Positions 39,487-47,749 of a stretch of DNA of 64,000 nucleotides are shown one piece after another (position 1 is the first letter of the stretch; every line of letters begins with the position of its first letter). Location: positions 231,737-295,736 of the forward strand of contig NVWV01000002.1 in NCBI GenBank assembly GCA_002746305.1, written 5' to 3'. Made by a program: the position numbers and the translations under genes. The notes under the pieces were generated by a model that saw only the letters and a list, made by a program, of their open reading frames with translations, had not been told where the DNA came from and made no database searches. Source of the DNA: Bacteroidota bacterium (lineage in GTDB: Bacteria > Bacteroidota > Bacteroidia > NS11-12g > UBA9320).

Positions 39487-40140
39487 TTAATTCTTGTTTT
39501 TCTGAATTATACTAACTATAAGGTTATCTAGATTTTGAAGGGTATCGTTTAGTCTCTCGTAAAACTGACCATTTATTTCATCTAAATCGTTAGATAATGT
39601 CTGACTAGCAGTTTTAATAATATTTACACCTTCATTCAGTTGAGTTTTGGTATTGTTCCAAAAAACGGCGTTAATATCCTTGATCTCATCTATTTCTCTT
39701 AGTCTAACCAATAAAGCAGAAACACTATCAGAGAAAGTCATTTGATTTTTTACCCACGTATTTAGCTTATTTGTAGTGTTGTCAAATGCTTCTGTATTTG
39801 TTTTTAGGGTATCTACAGTACTGGTTATTTTCCCTACTATTTCTTGATACTTGGTATCTTCTATCATCACCTTCTGTAGTTCAGTGATCAGAGTTACTAG
39901 ATGGCTATTTTTATCTGTAAGTATTGAAGTGTTTTTAGTAACCTTTTCCAGTGCTCCGGAGGTTACAGAGAAATCGGTTGACACCTGTTTGAATTGTTCT
40001 GTGAGACTAGAAATCATCTCTTTGTTTTCTGTCTGCCACGTATTCAAACGCTGAACGCTATTATTAAGCTCAGCAAAATTCTCTTGCACTAGTCTCTCTA
40101 CAAAGTTCAGACATTTGGGCATTAAACTGCTCCGTAGCAC
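39487..40140 (-). CDS. zorA: zorA, C-terminal tail fragment after frameshift
   Basis: 217 codons open in the +1 frame relative to the preceding zorA fragment, overlapping it by 71 bp. The apparent start (GTG at 40140) and the first ~15 residues are probably out-of-frame sequence. From VERLVQENFAELNN the protein continues naturally from QFNAQMSEL of the upstream frame. The rest is a long coiled coil (heptad-rich from about residue 20 to the end), equivalent to the cytoplasmic tail that ZorA needs for phage sensing and signalling. See the N-terminal part at 40070-40936. Confidence 0.7.
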   Translation of the reverse strand: MLRSSLMPKCLNFVERLVQENFAELNNSVQRLNTWQTENKEMISSLTEQFKQVSTDFSVTSGALEKVTKNTSILTDKNSHLVTLITELQKVMIEDTKYQEIVGKITSTVDTLKTNTEAFDNTTNKLNTWVKNQMTFSDSVSALLVRLREIDEIKDINAVFWNNTKTQLNEGVNIIKTASQTLSNDLDEINGQFYERLNDTLQNLDNLIVSIIQKNKN

Positions 40141-40936
40141 TCTTCATTACATCTACGAGAGCCTCAGTATTGTTTTTAGCAAGAAGTTCAGAAAAATCAT
40201 CAAATTTTTGTGTCAGAAGCTTATGATTCTCTCCTAAGGTTTTGGTTATTTTCTTTATTTCAGCCTTTGCATCATTGGCTGATGCTACTTGGTCATTTTT
40301 TATAGCTATGAGTTGTGCTACGACACTATCTTCATCTCTTAATAATCCTTTTTCAAGCTTACCAAGGAGTTCAGTCTGTTGAGTAGATGAGTTAGATACA
40401 TCTGCAAAGCCTAATGCAAGAGCTTGCACCTGGTTTCTTATACTGTCTTTATTACTAGATAGCATTGCTTGTACATCTTTATGATTCTGAAGCGACTGGT
40501 TATTTATGTTGTTAAGCGTTTCTGATATGTCTTGCAATATACTGATTTCGCTATTTGGCTTTGGGGGACTTGACCCCTCCGCCTTACTCCAGCCAATCTG
40601 GGCTAGTTTGCCAAGAACCAAAGAAAGACTAATACCAATGATAGAAGATAAAAAAGCAGTCTTCATACCTGCTAAAAGTTTTGGAATACTTCCAGTTATA
40701 TCTGTTTCCTTAAAATCAATAAGCCCGTAAAAAATACCCAGAAACGTACCGAGAACACCTAGCGTGGTGAATACACTTGGAATACTGTCGAATAAATACT
40801 CGTTGACCTTAGAAGTGTCTTTAAATCTCCATACACGTAGGATATAGATAATAGAGAACACAGTCCATCCAAGTATAAAACCGTAGATAACTCTCATGTA
40901 AGTTTCGGAAAAATAAGTTTCTAGAATTTCATTCAT
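40070..40936 (-). CDS. zorA: zorA, N-terminal MotA/TolQ/ExbB-like channel part (frameshifted)
   Basis: 288 codons. Three membrane helices are seen: about residues 13-33, 52-71 (VFTTLGVLGTFLGIFYGLI) and 90-112 (TAFLSSIIGISLSLVLGKLA), as in the proton-channel subunit ZorA. The start of the coiled-coil tail follows. The frame ends with an unrelated-looking CRETSAREFC. Removing one T from the CTTTG at 40101-40105 would join it to the next frame and give a protein of about 480 residues. This is a 1-bp insertion, a sequencing error or +1 recoding. Expressed from promoter C behind a 46-aa ORF. Confidence 0.75.
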   Translation of the reverse strand: MNEILETYFSETYMRVIYGFILGWTVFSIIYILRVWRFKDTSKVNEYLFDSIPSVFTTLGVLGTFLGIFYGLIDFKETDITGSIPKLLAGMKTAFLSSIIGISLSLVLGKLAQIGWSKAEGSSPPKPNSEISILQDISETLNNINNQSLQNHKDVQAMLSSNKDSIRNQVQALALGFADVSNSSTQQTELLGKLEKGLLRDEDSVVAQLIAIKNDQVASANDAKAEIKKITKTLGENHKLLTQKFDDFSELLAKNNTEALVDVMKSATEQFNAQMSELCRETSAREFC

Positions 40937-41011
40937 ATCGTGGTGAAAATTAATACTATTTGTGCTATTTCTATGATTTTTTCAAGATTAATAATAGTCA
41001 TTAAATATTAT

Positions 41012-41037
41012 ATGGCAGAGCATTTCAGCTCTGCCAT
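41012..41037 (-). terminator. Hairpin between the 46-aa ORF and zorA
   Basis: A perfect ten-base stem ATGGCAGAGC/GCTCTGCCAT with a six-base loop, but no U-run follows on the minus strand. It may be a processing or attenuation hairpin that lets the small ORF be expressed above zorA. Confidence 0.5.
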
Positions 41038-41046
41038 TTGGATTAG

Positions 41047-41187
41047 TTACCGCTTAGTGCTACTCGTTTTGGAAGCTGCACTTTGGGCTCTGGAAGCAAA
41101 ACTTCCTTTACTTACTGTTCCAGTTCTTACTGCCGTAGCACGCTGGATTCTGCTGGCGGCTGTTGCCGTCATTTTAACTTTACTCAT
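41047..41187 (-). CDS. 46-aa basic SMP-like protein
   Basis: ATG at 41187 to TAA at 41047; 46 residues, strongly basic, with AASRIQRATAVRTG and SKGSFASRAQSAASK. This pattern (A-A-x-R-I-Q-S-A...G-S-F-A-x-R-A-Q-S-A-A) is that of small bacterial proteins related to the seed-maturation-protein motif (PF04927). It is the first gene after promoter C (about 16 nt leader) and precedes zorA. Function unknown. It is shorter than usual gene-calling cut-offs, which would explain it being overlooked. Confidence 0.7.
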   Translation of the reverse strand: MSKVKMTATAASRIQRATAVRTGTVSKGSFASRAQSAASKTSSTKR

Positions 41188-41207
41188 ATTGTATATTTTC
41201 TATAGTT

Positions 41208-41242
41208 CAAATTTAAGTTCAAGTATGCAGTGTTAGTGCAGA
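41208..41242 (-). promoter_or_regulatory. Operator/promoter C for the small ORF-zorA-zorB-HNH unit
   Basis: TATGC-N9-GCAGA (41224-41242) is followed after eight bases by TAAATTTG (41208-41215) on the minus strand. The flanking bases (TTCAAATTTA, then GCAGTG...GTGCAGAG) closely match promoter B. Confidence 0.75.
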
Positions 41243-41248
41243 GTAATT

Positions 41249-42169
41249 TTAAATGTAATTCTTTTCTTTTAACAAATTTTCATACCAAAGAATAAGTGAA
41301 CAAAATGCATTGGTGACGGTTTGCAACACATAATGATCTAATTTACTACTGCTCGTGTGACTACCTGTATTTGTAAACCCACTTATCACATCAAAACAGG
41401 AAGCTATTCCCCCATTTTTTTTAGGATCTACTATAGGGTCAGGGTTTTTCTCCAACCCATATTTATCTACCTCTAGGCCTTTTATCGCTCTTATACTCAG
41501 GGTTATGTTTGGGGTTCCTTTGGCTTTATCCATGAAGTCACTACTTAATAATCCATAATTGATAATTGATAAAAGAAGGTCCTCCAAGACCCTTCTGAGG
41601 GCATTAAAGCAATTTCCTACTTCAACTCCAGACTCCATTTTAACTAAAATTTCTATAAAGTCATCATAGTTAGCATCACCTAATATTTCTGGACTGAAGC
41701 ACGCCAGCACTTCTTTATACTTATGCCTAACCTGCGTATCTACTTGCTTGTCAGCTTGGTCTTTAATCCGTTGCCATAGTTCTTCAAGATCTGTTGGGCT
41801 GTTCTTATCATAAACTTTGTTAACCTGAAATTTCTTCAGATAGGGATTCTCTCCTTTTTGAAAAGACGACTGTCCAGATAGAATGAACCACGGTATCTTC
41901 TTAGTATTTACTAAATTCTTAATTGTGTATAAAACTTCGACCAAAGCCTGATCTCCAGATGTAACGTCTCCATTTTCTTTTTCGCTTTCAAAAAATATAC
42001 CGTCTAGTAATACAGCATCATATTGCAACAGGTTACTTTCTAGCTCTTTCACACCTTCGTATGAATTGGTGAAACCTATCAGATCAATATCTTTAAGAAA
42101 TGCAGACTCATTTAAGAATTCTAACGTCCTACACTCATCATCTAGCCAAAGTACTTTATATCTCTTCAT
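41249..42169 (-). CDS. Receiver-domain protein with DUF4145/HEPN-like C-terminal domain
   Basis: A 306-residue protein. Residues 1-130 are a receiver domain: acidic pair D10-D11, phosphoacceptor D56 (YDAVLLDGIFF), the switch residue in ILSGQ and the conserved lysine in VYDKN. Instead of a DNA-binding output domain, the C-terminal 150 residues are helical with a FTNTGSHTSSSKLDHYV segment and a distal helix, resembling DUF4145/HEPN-like domains (compare the N-terminus of HsdR). The start overlaps the kinase stop by four bases (ATGA), so the two form a two-component pair. The output could be an RNase or protein-binding effector; the HEPN R-x4-6-H motif is not clearly present. Confidence 0.75.
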   Translation of the reverse strand: MKRYKVLWLDDECRTLEFLNESAFLKDIDLIGFTNSYEGVKELESNLLQYDAVLLDGIFFESEKENGDVTSGDQALVEVLYTIKNLVNTKKIPWFILSGQSSFQKGENPYLKKFQVNKVYDKNSPTDLEELWQRIKDQADKQVDTQVRHKYKEVLACFSPEILGDANYDDFIEILVKMESGVEVGNCFNALRRVLEDLLLSIINYGLLSSDFMDKAKGTPNITLSIRAIKGLEVDKYGLEKNPDPIVDPKKNGGIASCFDVISGFTNTGSHTSSSKLDHYVLQTVTNAFCSLILWYENLLKEKNYI

Positions 42170-44727
42170 TCTGTTTCTATTGCTTTTACCTGAAAAATAA
42201 ATTCAAAACTGGTCGCCAAATCTGAGATACCTAAACCTTCAGGACCATGTTCGTCAATAATATCTATTTCGGCGTTATGGAATTTTGCAACTTCATTAAT
42301 TAGATAACCTCCGTAACCATCGCCATTATTTTTACCTTTTCTTACTCCTCGTTTTATGAAGTCTGAAAAATCAAAATCTTTAGGCATAGTTTTCCCATTA
42401 TTTGAAACGAGTAGTGTGAGTTCATTAAATTCTTTATCGTAACCTAACCATATCTCCACTCGACCGTTAGTATTTTCATCAAAAGCATGAATTTCAGCAT
42501 TCTCAATAAGATTGTCCATCATCTGAGTCAGCAAATCCTTATTACCTTCAATGAGTATAGACGCTGCTTCTTGTTTTGAATGGTCTAAAAAAGATCCATC
42601 AACACCTTCAGCAATTGCACTAAGCATAAAAGTACTGTCCTGGTCCTGATTTACTATTCTAAATCTATCACCTACAGTAGCCTCCTTTACTTTAATATAC
42701 TCCGCAAGGAATGCTCTCAGATCAACATCTTCTCGAGGTTTGTCAGAGATGTCATCCTTAGAAACATTTAGTTGCCTCGCAACGACATCCTTTACTTTTT
42801 GGGTGTCGCGTTCTAAAATGCTGAGGTAGTACGCTAAATTATACTTGTGCTTTTTTGACACTTTTTGTTCAAGAAGATTGGGATACGCTTTACTATCTAA
42901 GTTCTTTAAAATGCTGATTATATTTTCGGTTGCACCTGAAATATTTGATGTTGGGCCAGTGAGTGTATGCCTTAAATGAGTGTTTTGCTCGTGAAGCTCA
43001 GTTTTCAACTCTTCACTTTTTTTATCTGAGTCTTTGAATTTTATCAATTCGGCCTCATACTCTAACCTGAATTTTTCTACCTCCCTCGATTGCTTATCCA
43101 ACGAGACCAAGTCAATTTTTATACTAAGGAAATTTTTCTTAGTAAGGTGCTTTATCGTAGCTCCGTCCGATAAGCGTTTAACTTGCTCTTTTACATAACT
43201 CTTATTGAGTTCTGCTACAAGATAGTCATAACTTGCAACCGTAGTGTCAAGCTCAAAAGCCATAACATTACTATCAATATAAAAGTTACTTCCTTCTGGT
43301 TCATTCATTATGTAGCTTGGTCTTAGATTTTCAAATAGACGAGCGACTAACAATGCATCCCGGTCTAGTATTTTAAACTGACCTTCAACTTTCAGAAACT
43401 TATTACCAAACTTTAGTTTTCCCTGGAAAGGATTCTGACTTAAGTGTCTAATTCGTATTCCATGACCTAGTGTTTCCTCACCCTGAATTAATCCTGATCT
43501 GTGAAGAGTGATAGGTTCTAGTAGATTACTTAATACAACCCCAGATATAAATGAGTTTTGATAATACCCAAGAGTTAAATTATAATCAAGCTCCCTAAGC
43601 TTTTCAATAGAAGCTTCAGACCGATTAGGTGAATGACCACCATTTATTATCTCTAGTATAGCTTCAGAATTTATAGTCTGGTTACGCCCTTCCCCTAAAT
43701 TAAAATCTTTAGCATCTATGAGAACTGTTTTACCTTTTGCTGATTCAGGTTTATTATTATTCAATACGAAAATTGCTGTATACAGACTACTATGAGTCAA
43801 TGCATTTTTAGGAAGTTCGACAATCATTTCAACTAAATCATTATCAACTAAGTGTTTCCTCAAAGCAAGGTGTGCTTCGTCAGCCCCATTCAGAAAGCCA
43901 CTAGATAAAAGGAAGACGGCTCGTCCATCTTCTTTTAATGAACTCAAGCTTTTTTCGACAACGAAGCTTTCCGTTGAATTACCATATTTCAGACCTCTTA
44001 ATACGTTTGCAGAAAGGCGTCTGCCTAGTGGAGGTCTGGAAATTATCAAATCATACTTCTTTTTAAACGAATTCCATCTATTAATAGAATCATTCAGAAT
44101 CAAATGACTAGATGCTTGATTATAGGCCAAGAGTCTTAAGGTAGAAAGAGCCCAATTGTCTGGGTTTATCTCATCTGCATAATAATGAGAAGTGATTGAT
44201 TTATTAACACCAAATGTTCCTAAATTAGCAAATGGATTATAGATATCAATACCTGGTTGACTGATTTCGGCCAACTTTAGTAATAACTCCGTTGTCTCAG
44301 GTTTTGGAACTCCTGAGATTAACATTTTTGAAGATAAGTATTCCGTTATAAGCTCGTCAACCAATTCTTCAAAATTTCCATCAAATATTGAAAGCAAAAC
44401 TTCTTGTCCTTCTAGAATGAACTCGTTTTTTATTAGAAATTCCTTGTATAAATGTTCAGTGCTTTTTGGAATTTCGTTAAGGTATATTACTAATTCCGCT
44501 AGTAATTCTTTTTGAAATGCTATTGCACTGAAAGTTCTGTCATTCCTTCCTTTGGGAAATGAATTAGGCAGTTTGTTTCCTCTAAGACTACCGTCAAAAC
44601 GATACTGATTAACAAGATCGCTAAGAATTAAAATAAGCAGCTCAATTCCGCCACCACGACTTAACCCTTCTTGTAATATCGCACTGTAAAACTGCTTAAG
44701 TATATTGATTTTTAATGTTTTATTCAT
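42166..44727 (-). CDS. HsdM-like / HsdS-TRD-like / histidine kinase fusion
   Basis: An 853-residue fusion. Residues about 100-370 resemble HsdM, but with degenerate motifs: IYNPFANLGTFG for AdoMet motif I (near 165) and SRPPLGRR for NPPF (near 231). Residues about 400-550 resemble a type I specificity TRD, ending in the typical LSDGATIKHLTKKNFLSIKI. A coiled coil leads to a kinase region: LRHTLTGPTSN (possible H-box, His near 586), N-box MMDNLIENAEIHAF (near 738), VSNNGKTMP (near 777) and GDGYGGYLINEVA (near 803). It probably binds DNA without methylating it and phosphorylates the coupled receiver protein. I know of no described family of this make-up. Confidence 0.8.
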   Translation of the reverse strand: MNKTLKINILKQFYSAILQEGLSRGGGIELLILILSDLVNQYRFDGSLRGNKLPNSFPKGRNDRTFSAIAFQKELLAELVIYLNEIPKSTEHLYKEFLIKNEFILEGQEVLLSIFDGNFEELVDELITEYLSSKMLISGVPKPETTELLLKLAEISQPGIDIYNPFANLGTFGVNKSITSHYYADEINPDNWALSTLRLLAYNQASSHLILNDSINRWNSFKKKYDLIISRPPLGRRLSANVLRGLKYGNSTESFVVEKSLSSLKEDGRAVFLLSSGFLNGADEAHLALRKHLVDNDLVEMIVELPKNALTHSSLYTAIFVLNNNKPESAKGKTVLIDAKDFNLGEGRNQTINSEAILEIINGGHSPNRSEASIEKLRELDYNLTLGYYQNSFISGVVLSNLLEPITLHRSGLIQGEETLGHGIRIRHLSQNPFQGKLKFGNKFLKVEGQFKILDRDALLVARLFENLRPSYIMNEPEGSNFYIDSNVMAFELDTTVASYDYLVAELNKSYVKEQVKRLSDGATIKHLTKKNFLSIKIDLVSLDKQSREVEKFRLEYEAELIKFKDSDKKSEELKTELHEQNTHLRHTLTGPTSNISGATENIISILKNLDSKAYPNLLEQKVSKKHKYNLAYYLSILERDTQKVKDVVARQLNVSKDDISDKPREDVDLRAFLAEYIKVKEATVGDRFRIVNQDQDSTFMLSAIAEGVDGSFLDHSKQEAASILIEGNKDLLTQMMDNLIENAEIHAFDENTNGRVEIWLGYDKEFNELTLLVSNNGKTMPKDFDFSDFIKRGVRKGKNNGDGYGGYLINEVAKFHNAEIDIIDEHGPEGLGISDLATSFEFIFQVKAIETE

Positions 44728-44748
44728 CTCTCGTTCTTATTGTACTTG

Positions 44749-44784
44749 CAAAACAAAAGGCCTGCTATGCACTCTATCTGCACA
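44749..44784 (-). promoter_or_regulatory. Operator/promoter D for the kinase-receiver unit
   Basis: TATGC-N9-GCACA (44766-44784) is followed after nine bases by TTGTTTTG (44749-44756), one mismatch to TAnnTTTG, on the minus strand, about 22 nt before the kinase ATG. Confidence 0.65.
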
Positions 44785-44786
44785 CG

Positions 44787-45821
44787 TCATTTATTATATT
44801 TATCATTAGCTAATTTTAGTCTTTTCTCAAGAGAATTCCTTAACTCTATGGGCTCTAGCACTTCTACTCTATCACCAAATGAAAGAAGAAGACTTTCTAA
44901 CTCGTAATTAACTATAAGTTTTAGTCTTACTGTTAATGTTCCGTCCTCATTCAAACTGCTTTTCTGACTAGCGTGTATGGGCTTTGTAGCAATGTAGGCC
45001 GCCTGTTGTGAGCTAAAGAGTAATTTAACATTCTCTACTACTGAATCATCTTTTCGTGTAACACCGACCATATCATAAAAATGGTCTTCCCAATCTACAG
45101 TAGTACTTCTGTAAGCATCTGAGCATTCTGTAAGTTCAACAATTCTATCTAAGGCTATATTCCAAGTCTTCACTTCCTTTTCTTCATTGTACCCTAGTGC
45201 AAACCAACGGTTATTGTACTGCTTCAGGTAGTATGGATGAAATGTAAGGTCAAAAGGTTCTTTACCGAAAGGTCTATAATTTACTTTCAGCACCCTTTTT
45301 TGAGTAATAGCATTAAAAATAGTACTAATGTGTTTATACCCTTCGTAATCTACGTTGGTTTCATACGCTATTACTTTTCGGGTATCATCTTTCAGTCCAA
45401 ATTGATCATTAAGCAAAGGAGATATTTCCTGAACCCATTCAAACTCTGGCGAGCCTTCAAAACGCTGCAACACAGCTATTGCACTTTTTAGTTGTTGGGC
45501 CTCAGTAGCGTTTAGTGGCTGCTTATTTATTGAGAAGTTTTTATCGTCATATCTATAGTAAGGCGGCTTTGTGGAAGAATACGATTCTATAGGTGCCCCA
45601 TAACCAGATTCACTTCGCATAAAACTTAAATCGTCTCTAAGCTGCCTAGTTTTTATCCCTGTAGACTCTGGATCATCCTCTAGTAACGCATCGTTTACTG
45701 CGTCTAGCAGCTCTTGAAATATATACGTACGTCCAAAGTTACTCAGACACTTATCTAAGACATTGTATCGTAAAACTGCATTCTTGTTAGTAGCCAAGGG
45801 TTCTGTGCGAATATAATGCAC
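44787..45821 (-). CDS. WYL-domain transcriptional regulator
   Basis: Up to 344 residues. The N-terminal winged helix (ATNKNAVLRYNVLDKCLSNFG, typical of this regulator group) is followed by a WYL domain (about 160-340: NAITQKRVLKVNYRPFGKEPF, FHPYYLKQYNNRWFALGYNEE) and a C-terminal WCX-type extension (ending LKLANDKYNK). Family starts usually lie just before ATNKN, so a TTG at 45797 is a likely alternative start. Related WYL proteins (BrxR, CapW) repress BREX and CBASS defence loci by binding inverted repeats. Here six copies of one palindrome, one overlapping its own start, make it the probable regulator of the whole locus. Confidence 0.85.
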   Translation of the reverse strand: MHYIRTEPLATNKNAVLRYNVLDKCLSNFGRTYIFQELLDAVNDALLEDDPESTGIKTRQLRDDLSFMRSESGYGAPIESYSSTKPPYYRYDDKNFSINKQPLNATEAQQLKSAIAVLQRFEGSPEFEWVQEISPLLNDQFGLKDDTRKVIAYETNVDYEGYKHISTIFNAITQKRVLKVNYRPFGKEPFDLTFHPYYLKQYNNRWFALGYNEEKEVKTWNIALDRIVELTECSDAYRSTTVDWEDHFYDMVGVTRKDDSVVENVKLLFSSQQAAYIATKPIHASQKSSLNEDGTLTVRLKLIVNYELESLLLSFGDRVEVLEPIELRNSLEKRLKLANDKYNK

Positions 45822-45822
45822 A
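45804..45822 (-). promoter_or_regulatory. Operator F overlapping the WYL gene start
   Basis: A perfect palindrome TGTGC-N9-GCACA with the same arms as operator E. No -7 box is at the usual distance; placement over the start suggests autoregulation by blocking. Confidence 0.6.
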
Positions 45823-45943
45823 GACAGCGATAAAGAAACACATTATTGTTAGTTGAGCACACGTATGAACATCAAGACTCCGTAGACTTGAGGAATGTAT
45901 TACCATCATTCAATGCTGTAAGAAGCTGATAATTTTACGACAT

Positions 45944-46159
45944 TCAACTTCCCATTTCAGCAACTTTAGATATGTTTTTCCAAGAAGAAAGAAAAGTTGC
46001 TATTGAATTATACGGATAGCGTTTAGATTGACCTTTTAATTCAACTATTATCGGAAACTGTGCATCAGAAAATACTCGAATATGGCAGAGATCATTTGGC
46101 TTTAAATCCATTCTGGGATCTATTCCTGTGAAGGTGGCTGTAACTAGAGAAATTGACAT
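45944..46159 (-). CDS. Hypothetical protein, 71 aa
   Basis: 71 residues starting MSISLVTATFTG, with DLKPNDLCHIRVF and a C-terminal YPYNSIATFLSSWKNI. The pattern of a small beta domain ending in an S-x-x-x-F-L-x-x-W motif is seen in small proteins of phages and integrative elements; no function known. It is separated from the WYL gene by 122 bp without genes. Confidence 0.5.
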   Translation of the reverse strand: MSISLVTATFTGIDPRMDLKPNDLCHIRVFSDAQFPIIVELKGQSKRYPYNSIATFLSSWKNISKVAEMGS

Positions 46160-46602
46160 TGACTATTCTATTATCTAAGGTTGGTTTATGAATATAGTAC
46201 GCCCCACACGAAAAACAAGCCAAATTACATGTATATCGGTATTAAAGTAAAAGGTAAAAACCCTTTAAAACATAGAGTATTCAACAAAATGCACGACTTT
46301 TTGTATCTAAGATCGATCTCAGTTAAACTTAGATGCATGGGAGGTGTATCTCTGGTCAACTTTGGTGTATCTCAGCTACATCCTGGTTTTACAGCACCTA
46401 CCACCACGCTAAACACCGATTCCCATCACAAGGCTGTAGAACACCAGCATTATATTGGTAAAATGCAAAGCTCTTCCAATTCCATGCATAAACAAAAATG
46501 CTAAATACCTACATGTTTTCTCACTCAAATAAAGAAACATTCACACCTTTTATTATCTCGATTATAACGCTCCTTAGAGCTCTTTGAGCCTCTACCTAGT
46601 TT
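46160..46602. other. 443-bp intergenic region without a supported gene
   Basis: A 107-codon plus-strand frame (46181-46504) has no protein-like features. The region holds a repeated GGTGTATCTC (near 46344 and 46371) and several short inverted segments, but nothing I can name. Confidence 0.4.
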
Positions 46603-47736
46603 TTACAACTTAAACTTCTCCATTTGGTCAGTGATGGTGTCATTTAACATCTTGGCGTATATCTGTGTAGTAGCTATCCGTGTATGAGAAAGCACCTCAG
46701 ACACAACCTCTATAGGTATTCCATAGTTAAGAGCCAAAGTTGCAAATGTGTGACGGCTCGTATGGAAAGTAATTCTCTTATCAATAGACAGCAGCAATGC
46801 AACGTCTTTTAGGTACTTGTTGCACTTCTGGTTACTGATGGCAGCGAAGTACGGAAAGTCTTGCACCATAGCCTTTGCTTTAGGTATTAGCGGTATTCGG
46901 GTATACTTATCCTCTGTGGATTTTTGCACCTTTTTAAGTATCATGCCATTAACTATGTCTGATGGGCGTAGCTGCACTATATCCGAGTACCTTAATCCTG
47001 TGTAGCATCCAAACAGATACAATTTCAACACTTTTTTGATCTTGTCAGAAGATGTATGCTCATAGTATGCTTCGAGCCTGTTTACCTCTTCACTAGAAAG
47101 GTGTGTTCGTTGGGTTTTTGTGTTGGACAGCTTGTACTTTAGTGCAGATGTACGTACCTCAATATCTAGTGAAAGAGCGTACCCTAGCACCGTCTTTATA
47201 CATTTAACGTTTCTGTTTAGGTAGTTAATCTTATTACCATACTCCCTATAGTGCCTTATATAGCGTCGTATCTCATATTGGTCTATGTCTATAATCAGCA
47301 TACTGCTATTCCATATACTTAAACACTTATTGTACACCTTTTGGTAGTTGATTACCGTACCATTGGTTATATCGGGGTCAGCTTTTGCGTCTTGTATGTA
47401 TTCTTGGAATATAGCTAGGAAAGTTTCGGGCTTTTTTTTCTCGGTCTCTAAAAGACGCTCTAAAAAAGTGCCGTAGTCAATAAATGGACTTTCTAGAAGT
47501 ACATTTTGAGACTTGCTTATCCACATTCTTATTTGATTATTTATAGAGATATATTCCCTACAAGTCTTCTTTACTAAGCTAGTCTTAGTATCCCAATATT
47601 TAAGCTCAATAAATAAGCCTGTTGGGTGGTAATTGTACTTAGTATCACAATGAAAACGTATATAAATAGCGTTTTTGCCATTCTTTAGTGTTTCAGACTT
47701 GCGAATACGTATATCTGCTGACGATAATTTATGCAT
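46603..47736 (-). CDS. int: Tyrosine site-specific integrase of the island
   Basis: A 377-residue phage-type integrase. The N-terminal arm-binding domain (about 1-95) and SAM-like core-binding domain (about 100-190) are followed by the catalytic domain with R in YTGLRYSD (near 242), H-x-x-R in HTSRHTF (near 327), H in LSHTRIATT (near 350) and the tyrosine nucleophile in QIYAKM (near 358). All catalytic residues are present. It is located next to its target, the 3' end of tRNA-Lys, and should catalyse insertion and excision between attL and attR. The subterminal 24-bp repeat lies just upstream of its start. Confidence 0.95.
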   Translation of the reverse strand: MHKLSSADIRIRKSETLKNGKNAIYIRFHCDTKYNYHPTGLFIELKYWDTKTSLVKKTCREYISINNQIRMWISKSQNVLLESPFIDYGTFLERLLETEKKKPETFLAIFQEYIQDAKADPDITNGTVINYQKVYNKCLSIWNSSMLIIDIDQYEIRRYIRHYREYGNKINYLNRNVKCIKTVLGYALSLDIEVRTSALKYKLSNTKTQRTHLSSEEVNRLEAYYEHTSSDKIKKVLKLYLFGCYTGLRYSDIVQLRPSDIVNGMILKKVQKSTEDKYTRIPLIPKAKAMVQDFPYFAAISNQKCNKYLKDVALLLSIDKRITFHTSRHTFATLALNYGIPIEVVSEVLSHTRIATTQIYAKMLNDTITDQMEKFKL

Positions 47737-47749
47737 AGTATGTTTATTT

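Noticed and set aside
40940..41236. 98-codon plus-strand frame before zorA
   Set aside because: It is antisense to the 46-aa SMP-like ORF and to promoter C, and its hydrophobic translation is a by-product.
18168..45821. BREX or DISARM assignment of the locus
   Set aside because: No PglZ, BrxC, BrxL, PglX, DrmC or DrmE homologue is visible; the resemblance is limited to the DUF1998 helicase and the WYL regulator.
46181..46504. 107-codon plus-strand frame next to the 71-aa gene
   Set aside because: Composition is unlike a protein, with no domain, and no promoter or start context supports it.
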